Shown here: in pieces, positions 17,631 through 26,757 of the stretch | Position numbering within the stretch: position 1 is the first letter of the stretch | Layout: each line of letters opens with the position of its first letter | NCBI GenBank assembly: GCA_025351825.1 | Contig: JANXVE010000094.1 | Coordinates: 1 to 64,000 of the forward strand | Length of the DNA stretch: 64,000 nt | Direction: 5' to 3' | DNA from: Chamaesiphon sp. 341R_metabat_111 | Lineage (GTDB): Bacteria > Cyanobacteriota > Cyanobacteriia > Cyanobacteriales > Chamaesiphonaceae | The notes under the pieces: model-generated | Told to the model about the DNA's origin: nothing | Database searches by the model: none | What the model saw: the letters and a program-made list of their open reading frames with translations, nothing else | Made by a program: the position numbers and the translations under genes

Positions 17631-18665
17631 ATGACATACCTACTAGCAGGCGATCTCGGCGGTACTAAAACGCTGCTGAGATTGGTGAAAGCCGAATCGC
17701 CAGATCGATCGGAATTTGAATACAAATATCAGAGTCAAGAATATACTAGCTTAGTCTCGATCGCTCAGGAATTTCTCGCCGCAGCGCGAACCAAGCTGGG
17801 CGCGAACATCGAAGTCCAGGCTGCTTGTCTAGCCATTGCGGGAGCGGTAATCGATCGCGCATCATATCTACCAAACCTCGATTGGCACATCAGCGCAGAC
17901 GAACTTCAGCACCAACTCAAAATTCCCCAGGTTGAATTAATCAACGACTTTGCGGCGGTAGGCTACGGGATTGCCCTATTGCCACCACAAGACCTCCACA
18001 CCATCCAAACTGGACAAATCCACCATAATGCCCCAAAAGCAGTAATTGGTGCAGGTACAGGGCTAGGAGAATGCTTGCTGATTCATAATGGGACAGACTA
18101 TCAAGTTATTCCGACAGAGGGCGGACATACAGACTTTGCGGCTCGATCGATCCAAGAATTTGAATTTCTCCAATACCTTTGTCGTCAGCAGCAGTTAGAC
18201 CGAATCTCCAACGATCGAGTCGTCTCTGGGCGCGGGATTGTCGCGATCTATCAATATCTGCGCGATTGTCTCAACGTCCCCGAAAATTCCGATATTGCTA
18301 CTGTAGTCAAACTGTGGGAATCCCAATCCGAAAAACTCGCCGATCCGGCGGCGATGATCTCAGCAATGGCGATTTCCAAAACCGATCCACTCGCTCAAGC
18401 TACCATGCAGATGTTTATCTCTGCTTACGCTGCCGAAGCTGGAAATCTTGCCCTCAAGATCCTCCCCTATGGTGGACTGTACATCGCTGGTGGGATCGCC
18501 GCCAAGAATCTACCCCTACTCACCGATGGAACTTTTACCACCGCATTCAACGACAAAGGTAGAGTCAGCGACTTAATGAGTAAAATACCTGTACACGTAA
18601 TTCTCAATCCCCAAGTCGGTCTAATTGGTGCCGCAGCACAAGCGGGGAAATTAGTTGATAGTTGA
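17631..18665 (+). CDS. glk: Glucokinase
   Basis: A 344-residue ATP-dependent glucokinase of the bacterial Glk (ROK-unrelated) family that makes glucose 6-phosphate. Motifs are the phosphate-1 loop AGDLGGTKTLLRLV, the catalytic INDFAAVGYG, the phosphate-2 GAGTGLGECLL, and the glucose-binding EGGHTDFA. The adenosine motif is in the C-terminal GGLYIAGGIAAKNLP. Length fits the family. Transcription must cross or start within the decamer repeat directly upstream. Confidence 0.93.
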   Translation: MTYLLAGDLGGTKTLLRLVKAESPDRSEFEYKYQSQEYTSLVSIAQEFLAAARTKLGANIEVQAACLAIAGAVIDRASYLPNLDWHISADELQHQLKIPQVELINDFAAVGYGIALLPPQDLHTIQTGQIHHNAPKAVIGAGTGLGECLLIHNGTDYQVIPTEGGHTDFAARSIQEFEFLQYLCRQQQLDRISNDRVVSGRGIVAIYQYLRDCLNVPENSDIATVVKLWESQSEKLADPAAMISAMAISKTDPLAQATMQMFISAYAAEAGNLALKILPYGGLYIAGGIAAKNLPLLTDGTFTTAFNDKGRVSDLMSKIPVHVILNPQVGLIGAAAQAGKLVDS

Positions 18666-18785
18666 TAGTTGATAGCGAATAACATCCATCTCCCACACCC
18701 CCCATCCCCCATCCCAAAAAATCCTTCACACAGGAAGAGTATTAAGATTGTCAATGAGAAAAACATTAAAAGATTATAAAGGTTA

Positions 18786-18818
18786 TGCTAGAATTGTAGT
18801 GGTGCTAAAAAAGGAGGG
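18786..18818 (+). promoter_or_regulatory. Extended -10 promoter and strong RBS of the DUF1815 gene
   Basis: TGCTAGAAT (extended -10) lies at 18786-18794, with no good -35. A strong Shine-Dalgarno AAGGAGGG at 18811-18818 is unusually close, two bases before the ATG at 18821. Confidence 0.5.
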
Positions 18819-18820
18819 CT

Positions 18821-19153
18821 ATGTTTCTTAGACTAGCAAATGAACATCGGGAATTCGTCAAAGACTTGGTAATGAGCCTACAAGCCTTAGCTACTGTCTT
18901 GGAAAAGCGCGGCTATGAGGCTGCTTGCTACACTTGTGGCGACCAAATGAATAGTGCAAACTTCATGGTAAGTTTGACCGAAAATCATCTGATTCGATTT
19001 CTGGTATCCGACTATGGGATTACCTGGACAGAATTGCGGGACGATCGCGAATTGATGAAATTAGAAGGTGCTGAGGCAATCTCGCAACTCCAAGAACTTG
19101 CAGATCTGCTCAAAGTACAACTCCACAGCAATGCACGCATCTCGATCGGGTAG
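18821..19153 (+). CDS. DUF1815 family cyanobacterial protein
   Basis: A 110-residue protein. The segments HREFVKDLVMSLQALA, CYTCGDQMNSANFMVS and VSDYGITWTELRDDRELMK are highly characteristic of DUF1815, a family that as far as I know is restricted to cyanobacteria and has no assigned function. No signal peptide or membrane segment is present; two Cys form CYTC. It is monocistronic, with a strong ribosome binding site, and converges with tsaB. Confidence 0.88.
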   Translation: MFLRLANEHREFVKDLVMSLQALATVLEKRGYEAACYTCGDQMNSANFMVSLTENHLIRFLVSDYGITWTELRDDRELMKLEGAEAISQLQELADLLKVQLHSNARISIG

Positions 19154-19169
19154 AGTTAATCAAAGTTGA

Positions 19170-19826
19170 CTATTTACCGATCGATGAAGTGACGATCGGA
19201 TGTTGACCATAGAATGGGATTGCGTTTGACCAATCTGGACGCTCTCCTCGATCGTAGGCAATCCGTGCCAAAGCGATTACACCCACCACAGTATCGGCAA
19301 GATTAGCCGATTGTGGAATAACGTGGTGATGAGCGGGATTGAGATCGGCTAAATAAGTATCCCAATCGGCAGATGAAAATACGCTGTCAGCTAGGATCGT
19401 CGTTAATTCCTGACGTTGGCATAGCCTGTCCGTAGGAGAATCGATATCTAGACTATAAACTGCGCCGAATACTTCGCCCCGTTGAGCAGGCATCGAAATT
19501 GCAATTGAACCAACGTGCTGGGATTGCCATGCGATCGCCGCTAAACTAGAAATCGTCAATACAGGCACATTTAGCTGTTGTCCCAATGTCCGTGCGGTAA
19601 CAACGGCTAACCTAGTGCCTGTAAATCCTCCAGGTCCATTCGCGACCGCAATCCAATCCAGATCTTGCCAAGTCTGCGGACTGAGAAATTCGAGTAGATG
19701 AGAATGAAGATAATTGGAAGTCTCTCGCCCCAAATCCCATGTCTGACAACGCACATCATCGGCATTACTGCTAATTGCCAAACCTAATGCAGGGCTACTG
19801 GTATGTAATGCTAGACCGTATTTCAT
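19170..19826 (-). CDS. tsaB: tRNA threonylcarbamoyladenosine biosynthesis protein TsaB
   Basis: TsaB is the scaffold partner of TsaD and TsaE in t6A37 tRNA modification. ATG 19826 gives MKYGLALHTSSPALGLAISS, matching the family start; an upstream extension in the same frame is encoded by the heptamer repeat and is rejected. The ASKHA-fold signatures WIAVANGPGGFTGTRLAVVT and LTISSLAAIA are clear. The protein is 218 residues, normal for the family. tsaD and tsaE are not in the window. Confidence 0.9.
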   Translation of the reverse strand: MKYGLALHTSSPALGLAISSNADDVRCQTWDLGRETSNYLHSHLLEFLSPQTWQDLDWIAVANGPGGFTGTRLAVVTARTLGQQLNVPVLTISSLAAIAWQSQHVGSIAISMPAQRGEVFGAVYSLDIDSPTDRLCQRQELTTILADSVFSSADWDTYLADLNPAHHHVIPQSANLADTVVGVIALARIAYDRGERPDWSNAIPFYGQHPIVTSSIGK

Positions 19827-19831
19827 GAGTT

Positions 19832-19866
19832 GGTGAATGGTGAATGGTGAATGGTGAATGGTGAAT
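19832..19866. repeat. Five tandem GGTGAAT heptamers
   Basis: Five exact copies of GGTGAAT lie immediately upstream of tsaB. On the minus strand the tract encodes a spurious TIHHSPFTIH-like extension of the tsaB frame. It belongs with the other STRR-type heptamers. Confidence 0.92.
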
Positions 19867-19955
19867 CCACTAACTAATGATCGGTGCAACCAATAATACT
19901 GGGGAAAAGGATAGGATAACAGAAATACATTTGCAAGAAATCGGAATCTATCACT

Positions 19956-21875
19956 ATGACTTCTGCTGATGCTGGATCTAATTCTACTCCTAACCCTCAG
20001 ACCTTACGCGATCGATATCTCCAGACGATCGAAGAAATAGTCGTGCGGATTCTGACTGGTAAACAGATTATCTCCAAAGAGTATATTTATCAAATCCTCA
20101 CCGAAAAAATCGAACTGGGTACTAGCGAGGTATTTGAAGGTTGTTTGAGTGACACAGTACAGGGACTAGAAAGAGAAATTGCCAGCCAACCTGACGAAGT
20201 AAAGCAGTCAAAATTGGGGCACAAACTCAATGCCCTCAAATGGATTCAGACAGCCTTAGACAATGTTCAAGACGAACGCCAATCAGTAGCAGCCGTGACT
20301 GCGACGATCGATCGCATCATCACCGCCGAGCCAAATGAGCGGCTAAACGTCCTGCTTCAATCACTCGATCCCAATCAAGAGCGGAAACTCGATCGATCTC
20401 AGCTTCAACTGATGATTAAATCGCTCCAATCTGTGGCAACAGTGACGTTGCAACCAGCAGATTTTGAGCAATTACGTCAATTATCCCACGGACTCGATCG
20501 GGGCTTGAGTACCCTCCCAGGGTTAGAACCTCATCTCGTCAGTTGGGTGTATGAAAATGGTCAACAGATCGGCTTTGGCGGAGTCACAGAAAATGGCCCC
20601 TGGTCGCTGTGGGCGCGACAAGTCACTAAACCGCTGATTCAGTCCTTATTCAAAACAATCGGGCTTCAGCGGTCAGTTTCCGACCTTGCAGCAGCTCAAG
20701 GGACTGGCGATGAGGGCGACTGGACAGAGCTGGCGATCGTGTTGCAGAGTATTCAGACTGCCTTGGTGACTTGGTTCGACGCGCAGATGTACGACAGGGA
20801 TTGGGGGCAACGGATGGCGTTTAGTACGCTGATTACGTTTGCCGCAATTTGGAGCGAGTTGGCGAATGGGATTGGACGAGCCACGGGGATTAATAGCACT
20901 CATCGCGATGCCATTGCGAGAGCCTGCTTTCAAGTAACGCTGCAAATTCTCCGCACCGCCGCCCAACGTCCGAATTTTCCACTCTATGGGGGCATCTTTG
21001 CGGCGTTCTCTGGGGAAACTTTGCGGGATACCCTCTCTTATTTCGATCTCCCACTCAAGCAAGTTGCAGGTACTCAGGAGAAGGGGCGACTATTAACAAT
21101 TTTAGGTTACTCACAGCGCACATTAGGTCAGATCGATCGAGCCATCGAACTGCATCAGGAAGCACTAGTCATCGCCAATCAAGCAGCAGATCGTCCCTGC
21201 GAAATTGCCAATCTCAATCATCTGAGTCGAATCTCGATCGGTCAAAAAGACTATGCTCAAGCAGTTAGCTACAGTCAACGTGCCCTAATTTTGGCCAGAC
21301 AAACGGGAGACAAATTGGGTGAAGCTAATGCCCTGACGAATGTAGGCTACTCCGAAGTCCTAGCCGCACATTCAAATGACCTGATGGATGAGGAAATCTA
21401 TGAACAGAATATCACCTATCTCGATCGGGGCTTAAAGCTCGCTGAAACCCTCGAAGACAAGCAAAGCCTAGCCCTCTGCTATCATAGCCTCGGACTCGCC
21501 CACCTCACCATCCAACAGCCCGAACAAGCGATCGAATATCTCCAGCAAGGCACCAAAGCCGCCCAAGCCGTCGGCGATTTGTATCTTCAGGGACTCAATC
21601 TCACCTATCTCGCCGAAGCAAATCACAGCCTCCAACACAACGGTACTGCGGTTTTTTATAGTTGCCTAGCGATGTATCAGCTCCACCAAATTGGGGCAAA
21701 AGAATGGCGACAAAGTGCGAGTTTAGCAACTGTGCTACGGGGACAATTAGGGCAAGTAGAATTCGACAAGTTATTAATTAAGTATCGCCCTAACTTATTA
21801 CCTGCGATCGGTGTTGATGGCTATGATTATTTGCCGCAATTGCTTCAGCAATATTTAGATGGTGGTGAAAACTAA
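19956..21875 (+). CDS. Large tetratricopeptide-repeat protein
   Basis: A 639-residue soluble protein. Residues 1-190 are helical with no recognised domain; residues 190-370 contain Trp-rich helices (SWVYENGQQIGFGGVTENGP, TWFDAQMYDRDWGQRMAF); residues 375-580 hold about five TPR units (GQIDRAIELHQEALVIANQA, KDYAQAVSYSQRALILARQT, QQPEQAIEYLQQGTKAAQ). TPRs usually mediate protein contacts, but no catalytic partner domain is visible. The gene stands alone, divergent from tsaB. Proteins with this layout occur in other cyanobacteria, role unknown. Confidence 0.78.
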   Translation: MTSADAGSNSTPNPQTLRDRYLQTIEEIVVRILTGKQIISKEYIYQILTEKIELGTSEVFEGCLSDTVQGLEREIASQPDEVKQSKLGHKLNALKWIQTALDNVQDERQSVAAVTATIDRIITAEPNERLNVLLQSLDPNQERKLDRSQLQLMIKSLQSVATVTLQPADFEQLRQLSHGLDRGLSTLPGLEPHLVSWVYENGQQIGFGGVTENGPWSLWARQVTKPLIQSLFKTIGLQRSVSDLAAAQGTGDEGDWTELAIVLQSIQTALVTWFDAQMYDRDWGQRMAFSTLITFAAIWSELANGIGRATGINSTHRDAIARACFQVTLQILRTAAQRPNFPLYGGIFAAFSGETLRDTLSYFDLPLKQVAGTQEKGRLLTILGYSQRTLGQIDRAIELHQEALVIANQAADRPCEIANLNHLSRISIGQKDYAQAVSYSQRALILARQTGDKLGEANALTNVGYSEVLAAHSNDLMDEEIYEQNITYLDRGLKLAETLEDKQSLALCYHSLGLAHLTIQQPEQAIEYLQQGTKAAQAVGDLYLQGLNLTYLAEANHSLQHNGTAVFYSCLAMYQLHQIGAKEWRQSASLATVLRGQLGQVEFDKLLIKYRPNLLPAIGVDGYDYLPQLLQQYLDGGEN

Positions 21876-21970
21876 TGTGAGGAGTGTATTGGGTTAGAGC
21901 TGCTCCGCCAACATTCTTCAATCCAACCTACATATTTAGGCACTGACGTTGCTACCTATTAAATATATAA

Positions 21971-23113
21971 ATGCTAAGTAAATTAGAGCTTCACAACTTC
22001 AAAAGCCATCATCAGACACAGTTCAATTTTGACAATTCTCGTTTACAAGCATTGATAGGCAAGAATGGTTCAGGTAAAACTTCAGTTCTACAATCACTAT
22101 ATTGGCTCAGTCAGCTTTCAACAGCAACAGATCCAAAGAGTAAAATTTTGTACGATACAATCCTTGAGATTGGTCTAGATTATGGAACAATCGATCGGAG
22201 CAAGATGATTGTCGTCGGCAGCGGATACTGGGAGAATAATACTCAAGAACATTGGCAGTTTTCCTATGAATTTCACAGAAGATCTAGTGATTTCTGGAAG
22301 CCAATTAATAGAACCTGGATTAATAATGGAGAAAAAATAATAATTGAAACAACACAGGCACAAAGCTCATCTATAGTTATCCCTCCAGAGCTAAAGTTTA
22401 CAACCCACCTAAAATTAAACGTGGGCAACTTAGCAAAGGCATCCTACAGTGAAGAAATCATCCCCAAAATTCAGTTCGATGGTTCTGGATTAGCACCAAT
22501 ACTAGATTACCTCCGCAGCGAAGCTCCAGAGCGATTTCAAGATATCCAGGGAATGTTGCAGCAGATCGTTCCAGGTGTCCGAAGAATAGGGATAAGAAGA
22601 GCAAAAGTTAAGATCGATCGGCAGAGATCGATCGAGGTTGATGGTAAGTCTATCTCCTATGAGGAAAATCAAGAAGTTGTCGGACAAGAAATTGTGCTAG
22701 ACATGAATACAGGAAATCGCATTCCTGCTCATGCGATTAGTGAAGGGACGATGCTAACCTTGGGCTTGCTTACCGTGCTAATGAATCCTAAACAGCCAAA
22801 CTTAGTATTACTAGATGATATCGAACAGGGACTTCACCCCAAGGCACAACGAGAGTTAATTACCGTCTTTAAGCAAATCATTCAAGCTAATCCAAATTTA
22901 CAGATTATCTTTACTACTCACTCGCCATATATCATTGATGAACTTGAACCTTCTCAAGTTCATGTTTTGAGTAACTCTAAGTCTGGGTTCACTCATGCGA
23001 AGCGGCTAGACGAACATCCTGATGCAGAATGGGCAAAACAAACTTTGACCACTGGAGAATTTTGGAATGCGGAAGGAGAAGATTGGGTGGTTGATGGAGA
23101 TGTGAATGATTGA
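21971..23113 (+). CDS. AAA/ABC-type ATPase, RecF/OLD-like (AAA_21 group)
   Basis: A 380-residue ATPase of the SMC/RecF/OLD type. Walker A is GKNGSGKT at residues 30-37, directly after the KLELHNFKSHHQTQF start typical of this group. The ABC signature region is AISEGTMLTLGLLTVL (255-270), Walker B is LVLLDDIEQGLHP (278-290) and the His switch is TTHSPYIIDEL (315-325). The central part (60-250) is a variable insert. It overlaps the next gene by 8 bp, so the two are translationally coupled. The pair is AT-richer than its neighbours. ATPases paired with nuclease-like partners are common in phage defence, such as PARIS and OLD-type systems; that role is inferred here. Confidence 0.85.
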   Translation: MLSKLELHNFKSHHQTQFNFDNSRLQALIGKNGSGKTSVLQSLYWLSQLSTATDPKSKILYDTILEIGLDYGTIDRSKMIVVGSGYWENNTQEHWQFSYEFHRRSSDFWKPINRTWINNGEKIIIETTQAQSSSIVIPPELKFTTHLKLNVGNLAKASYSEEIIPKIQFDGSGLAPILDYLRSEAPERFQDIQGMLQQIVPGVRRIGIRRAKVKIDRQRSIEVDGKSISYEENQEVVGQEIVLDMNTGNRIPAHAISEGTMLTLGLLTVLMNPKQPNLVLLDDIEQGLHPKAQRELITVFKQIIQANPNLQIIFTTHSPYIIDELEPSQVHVLSNSKSGFTHAKRLDEHPDAEWAKQTLTTGEFWNAEGEDWVVDGDVND

Positions 23114-23885
23114 GGTTGTTGTAATCGTTGAAAGTAGAATGGACGCAGTTACTGCTAAAAAATTAGCAGAGCGTGTGCTTGTAGAAAAGATCGATTGGCT
23201 AGAGGAAGATAATCTACAACATCTCTTCAAATGGACTGGTTTAGAATCAGGAACAGAGCATTCTTGTTGGAAAGATATTAATGATATTATTGATCGTGCT
23301 GAAAAAGATGGTATCCCCAAACCTCGATATTTAGGTCACGGTAAAACTAGTAAATTAAGAGCTGATGGTGCTGCCGCGTTGAAGATTTTAAAATTAAGTA
23401 AACTTCTTCATCACAAAAAGAAGCGAGAAATTGCCGCAGTTGTCTTTATTCGGGATGTGGATAATCAACCAGAAAGAAAGCAAGGAATCGAGCAAGCACG
23501 CTTAGAACACACTGAAGATCGACCTTGCATCGAAATTGTCATTGGTGTAGCCGATCGAATGCGAGAAGCTTGGATTCTTAACGGTTTTACACCATTGAAT
23601 GTAGCAGAAAAACAAACTCTAGCACAAATCAAAGCTAACTTAAGTTTCGATCCTTGTGAAGAGGCTCATCGATTACGCGACAAGCCAGGTGAGGAGAGAA
23701 ACCCTAAATTAGTCCTCAAGAGACTTACAGGTGGCAATATTATCCGTGAACAGCAATGTTGGGAAGAAACCGATCTAGAAATTCTTCGATCGAGAGGAGC
23801 GAATACAGGGTTGCAAGAATATCTGCATGAAGTTGAGCAACGATTGATATCTATACTCGTTCGCGTTGGCGGAGCCTGCCGTTAG
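23106..23885 (+). CDS. TOPRIM-like / DUF4276-resembling partner of the ATPase
   Basis: A 259-residue protein. It opens MIEVVVIVESRMDAVTAKKL, where Glu9 fits the first acidic residue of a TOPRIM fold, and has VVFIRDVDNQPERKQGIEQA with Asp117-x-Asp119 as the likely DxD. The segment RMREAWILNGF (151-161) resembles a motif of DUF4276-type TOPRIM proteins found beside AAA ATPases. It starts inside the ATPase stop region, implying coupled expression and a complex. The last residues, LVRVGGACR, come from a GTTGGCGGAGCC-type repeat, so the native C-terminus may have been changed. Nuclease or RNA-cleaving activity is inference only. Confidence 0.6.
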   Translation: MIEVVVIVESRMDAVTAKKLAERVLVEKIDWLEEDNLQHLFKWTGLESGTEHSCWKDINDIIDRAEKDGIPKPRYLGHGKTSKLRADGAAALKILKLSKLLHHKKKREIAAVVFIRDVDNQPERKQGIEQARLEHTEDRPCIEIVIGVADRMREAWILNGFTPLNVAEKQTLAQIKANLSFDPCEEAHRLRDKPGEERNPKLVLKRLTGGNIIREQQCWEETDLEILRSRGANTGLQEYLHEVEQRLISILVRVGGACR

Positions 23886-24083
23886 GCGCAGCCTAATCGA
23901 TCTGATTTATAGGGAGATTGATTTGCGCTAGATCGAAAATGCAATACTAATGACTTCGTAACACGAGCGACGATTACCTTTTGGGAACGCTACGCAAACA
24001 ATCGTGCGGTATTCGATCGAAATTGGCTGGCGATCGGAATCCAACACGCTAAAATGTCTATAGCCCTGTAATTGGGATCGAGT

Positions 24084-24713
24084 ATGACCTCAACGCTAAT
24101 TCAAAGCCCAAATCGGGTAGTTCTCAAGCATATTAGTTGGCAGAGTTATCAATCTCTGATTGTTGACTTTGAGCCAGACCCAGCAATTCGACTAACTTAC
24201 GATCGTGGTACTCTCGAAATCCGTATGCCGCTCGCGCCACATGAAACCTATAAAAAAATTCTCGGTCGCCTAATTGAAGCAGCAACAGAAGAACTCGACC
24301 TCGAAATTCGCAGTTTGGGTTCGCTCACTTGTAGCAGAGAAGATCTCGCGAAAGGATTGGAACCAGACCAATGTTATTACATCCAAAATGAGGAAAAGGT
24401 ACGGGGTCTCGACCAAATCGATCTGGGAAAATTACCACCACCTGATTTGGCAGTAGAAATCGATATTACTAGTAGCTCTCTCGATAGATTCTCAATTTAT
24501 GCTGACCTAAAACTTCCAGAAATTTGGCGATATGACGGACGATCTCTAGTTATTTATGGGTTGGTTGAAAGCGAATATGTCATCAGAGATCGTAGTATTG
24601 CTCTGCCAATATTGAGAACAGAAGATGTTTTGCGGTTTTTGAGTTTGTCCGTATCAATTGGTGAAAATAGTCTAATCAAACAATTTCGTCAGTGGCTAAA
24701 ATCTGCTCGATAA
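24084..24713 (+). CDS. Uma2 family (DUF820) putative restriction endonuclease-like protein
   Basis: From ATG 24084, 209 residues; an in-frame TTG four codons upstream is less likely. The Uma2 fold is a PD-(D/E)XK nuclease relative greatly expanded in cyanobacteria. Conserved parts are the start (ISWQSYQSLI), LTYDRGTLEIRMPLAPHE, EPDQCYYI, PPDLAVEIDITSSSLDRF with the catalytic Asp/Glu, and LPEIWRYDGRSLVIYGL. Activity and target are unknown. It is probably independent of the ATPase pair 200 bp upstream. It converges with rnj and shares a hairpin terminator with it. Confidence 0.88.
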   Translation: MTSTLIQSPNRVVLKHISWQSYQSLIVDFEPDPAIRLTYDRGTLEIRMPLAPHETYKKILGRLIEAATEELDLEIRSLGSLTCSREDLAKGLEPDQCYYIQNEEKVRGLDQIDLGKLPPPDLAVEIDITSSSLDRFSIYADLKLPEIWRYDGRSLVIYGLVESEYVIRDRSIALPILRTEDVLRFLSLSVSIGENSLIKQFRQWLKSAR

Positions 24714-24790
24714 ATTCTAAGCTAGATCGAGATCTAATTAGACTCATCAGCAGTTGTTCGCGTTAACTGCTGCTCGTACTAGAGTCAATA

Positions 24791-24836
24791 AAATTCAGGG
24801 TAGGAGCAACTCATTAATTGCTCCTACCCTGAATTT
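24791..24836. terminator. Bidirectional hairpin terminator
   Basis: A perfect 19-bp inverted repeat (AAATTCAGGGTAGGAGCAA and its complement, 8-base loop) lies between the convergent Uma2 and rnj genes and is bordered by A and T runs on both sides. Related GGTAGGGGCAA-type palindromes lie at 3512-3656 and 32904-32949. Confidence 0.88.
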
Positions 24837-24888
24837 TTATGCTTTAAATTAGCAAGTGATAATTTTACTTGCTAATAGCAGATTAAGC

Positions 24889-26757
24889 TTAAACCTTTGC
24901 TGTCGAACGTTGCTTGCGACGACCGATGGGAGCGGGACTAGAGCCAGCACCAGCACCGACAAGATCCTTGGTGATAGGAGTTGCACCGACACTAGCCTTG
25001 CGCGGAGTCGAGCCGTCTTCTGGAGTCTGCATCATCAGTACCAATAGTGGCTTGCTTTGCAATTCACGACGTACCAAGCGTTGGAGGGCTGATTCTAACT
25101 CGATTTGTAATCCTGCCCAGTCGATTTCACTTTCACCTGACTCAAACTTGCGGGAGAATCTGTCCCAACGATCGATCAAGCAGTTCTCGATCGTCTTTTT
25201 AATCAGTGCTGATATTAGTGATTGCTCTACGGCAGTCACTACCCCTCGGAGATTAACCTGAGGTGTGACCATCATCTTACCATCTAGACCGATCGCCAGG
25301 GCAACAGTGACGACACCATCGCCAGCAAGCTGTTTACGTTCTTCCATGACGTGGGCTTGGTCGTGAACGATGCCAGCGTTATCGACTAGTTGAATACCGG
25401 AAGGTACTTTACCAGCTTTACAAATGCTGTTTTCAGTCAGTTCGACAATATCACCGTTATCGATGATCACCATATTCTCCGCTGGAATACCTGTGCTTTG
25501 AGCAGTTTGGGAATGCTTGATTAGCATCCGGTGTTCGCCGTGAACTGGGATAAAGTATTTAGGACGAGTTAGGCTCAACATCAATTTCTGATCTTCCTGG
25601 CAACCATGTCCAGAAACGTGTATGCCTTTATCGCGACCGTAGATGACGTTGGCACCCTGCATCATCAACTTGTCAATGGTGTTGACTACGGCGATGGTGT
25701 TGCCTGGAATTGGGTTCGCTGAGAACAGAATTGTGTCGCCCTTGCGGATCTTGACTTGGCGATGTTGACCATTAGCAATCCGTGTCATCGCGGCGAGAGT
25801 TTCACCCTGAGATCCGGTAGTCAGAACCAATACCTGATTATCGGGGAGGTGATTGGCTGATTGGAGCGGCTCAAACACATTATCGGGGCAATTGATATAG
25901 CCGAGATTCCGAGCATGAGCGATCACGTTGAGCATCGATCGACCCACAACGCAGACTTTCCGATTGTACTTCATGGCGATCTCGATCGTCATGTTGATCC
26001 GATGCACGGAGGAGGAGAAGGTTGTTACCATTACCCGTCCTTTCGCAGTGCTGATGTACCGTTCGAGGTTGGGGAATACCGAACGTTCAGATGGTGTGAA
26101 GCCAGGTATTTCGGAGTTGGTGGAGTCACTAATGAGGCACAATACGCCTTTCTCGCCATGCTCGGCTAGTTTCGCGTAGTCATACGCCTCACCATCAACT
26201 GGAGTATGGTCGAATTTGAAGTCACCAGTGTGGATCACTACGCCGACGGGAGTATGGAGCGCGACGGTAAAGCTATCCGCGATCGAGTGGGTATTGCGGA
26301 TAAACTCTACAAAGAATGATTCGCCAATTCTGACGATATCACGAGGTGCGACTGTCTTGATTTTGGTGCGATCGGCTACGCCAGCTTCTTCTAATTTACC
26401 TTGCAATAACGCCATCGCGAGGCGAGGACCGTAGATAATTGGGATATCAAATTGTTTGAGGTGATAAGGGATGCCACCAATGTGATCTTCATGTCCGTGG
26501 GTGACGATCATCCCTTTGATTTTGTGCTGATTTTCGCGCAGATAAGTCATGTCTGGCAAGACTATATTGATGCCGTGCATTCCATCAGTAGGAAAAGCCA
26601 ATCCAGCATCTAATAGTAAGATTTCGTCGTTGATTTCAAAGACGCAGGTGTTCTTACCAATCTCGTGCAAACCACCCAATGGGATGACTTTTAGAGTAGG
26701 TTCATTAGGGTTCTTTTTGACTGCTGGGGCTACGGATGATTTGATGATTGGACGCAT
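24889..26757 (-). CDS. rnj: Ribonuclease J
   Basis: A 622-residue metallo-beta-lactamase/beta-CASP ribonuclease with endo- and 5'-exonuclease activity, acting in RNA turnover and maturation. The zinc motif THGHEDHIGG is present, then GVVIHTGDFKFD, DSTNSEIPGFT, the beta-CASP part ending in TGSQGETLAAM, and the late motif VSGHGCQEDQKLML with PKYFIPVHGEHRML. A C-terminal RNase J domain and a basic, low-complexity tail (GRRKQRSTAKV) follow, as in other cyanobacterial RNase J proteins. It reads in the same direction as dapA but with 590 bp between them, so its own promoter or a long leader is likely. Confidence 0.95.
   Translation of the reverse strand: MRPIIKSSVAPAVKKNPNEPTLKVIPLGGLHEIGKNTCVFEINDEILLLDAGLAFPTDGMHGINIVLPDMTYLRENQHKIKGMIVTHGHEDHIGGIPYHLKQFDIPIIYGPRLAMALLQGKLEEAGVADRTKIKTVAPRDIVRIGESFFVEFIRNTHSIADSFTVALHTPVGVVIHTGDFKFDHTPVDGEAYDYAKLAEHGEKGVLCLISDSTNSEIPGFTPSERSVFPNLERYISTAKGRVMVTTFSSSVHRINMTIEIAMKYNRKVCVVGRSMLNVIAHARNLGYINCPDNVFEPLQSANHLPDNQVLVLTTGSQGETLAAMTRIANGQHRQVKIRKGDTILFSANPIPGNTIAVVNTIDKLMMQGANVIYGRDKGIHVSGHGCQEDQKLMLSLTRPKYFIPVHGEHRMLIKHSQTAQSTGIPAENMVIIDNGDIVELTENSICKAGKVPSGIQLVDNAGIVHDQAHVMEERKQLAGDGVVTVALAIGLDGKMMVTPQVNLRGVVTAVEQSLISALIKKTIENCLIDRWDRFSRKFESGESEIDWAGLQIELESALQRLVRRELQSKPLLVLMMQTPEDGSTPRKASVGATPITKDLVGAGAGSSPAPIGRRKQRSTAKV

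Noticed and set aside
19827-19889. Upstream extension of tsaB
   Set aside because: It is encoded by the GGTGAAT tandem repeat and places 21 non-homologous residues before the conserved MKYGLALHTSS start.
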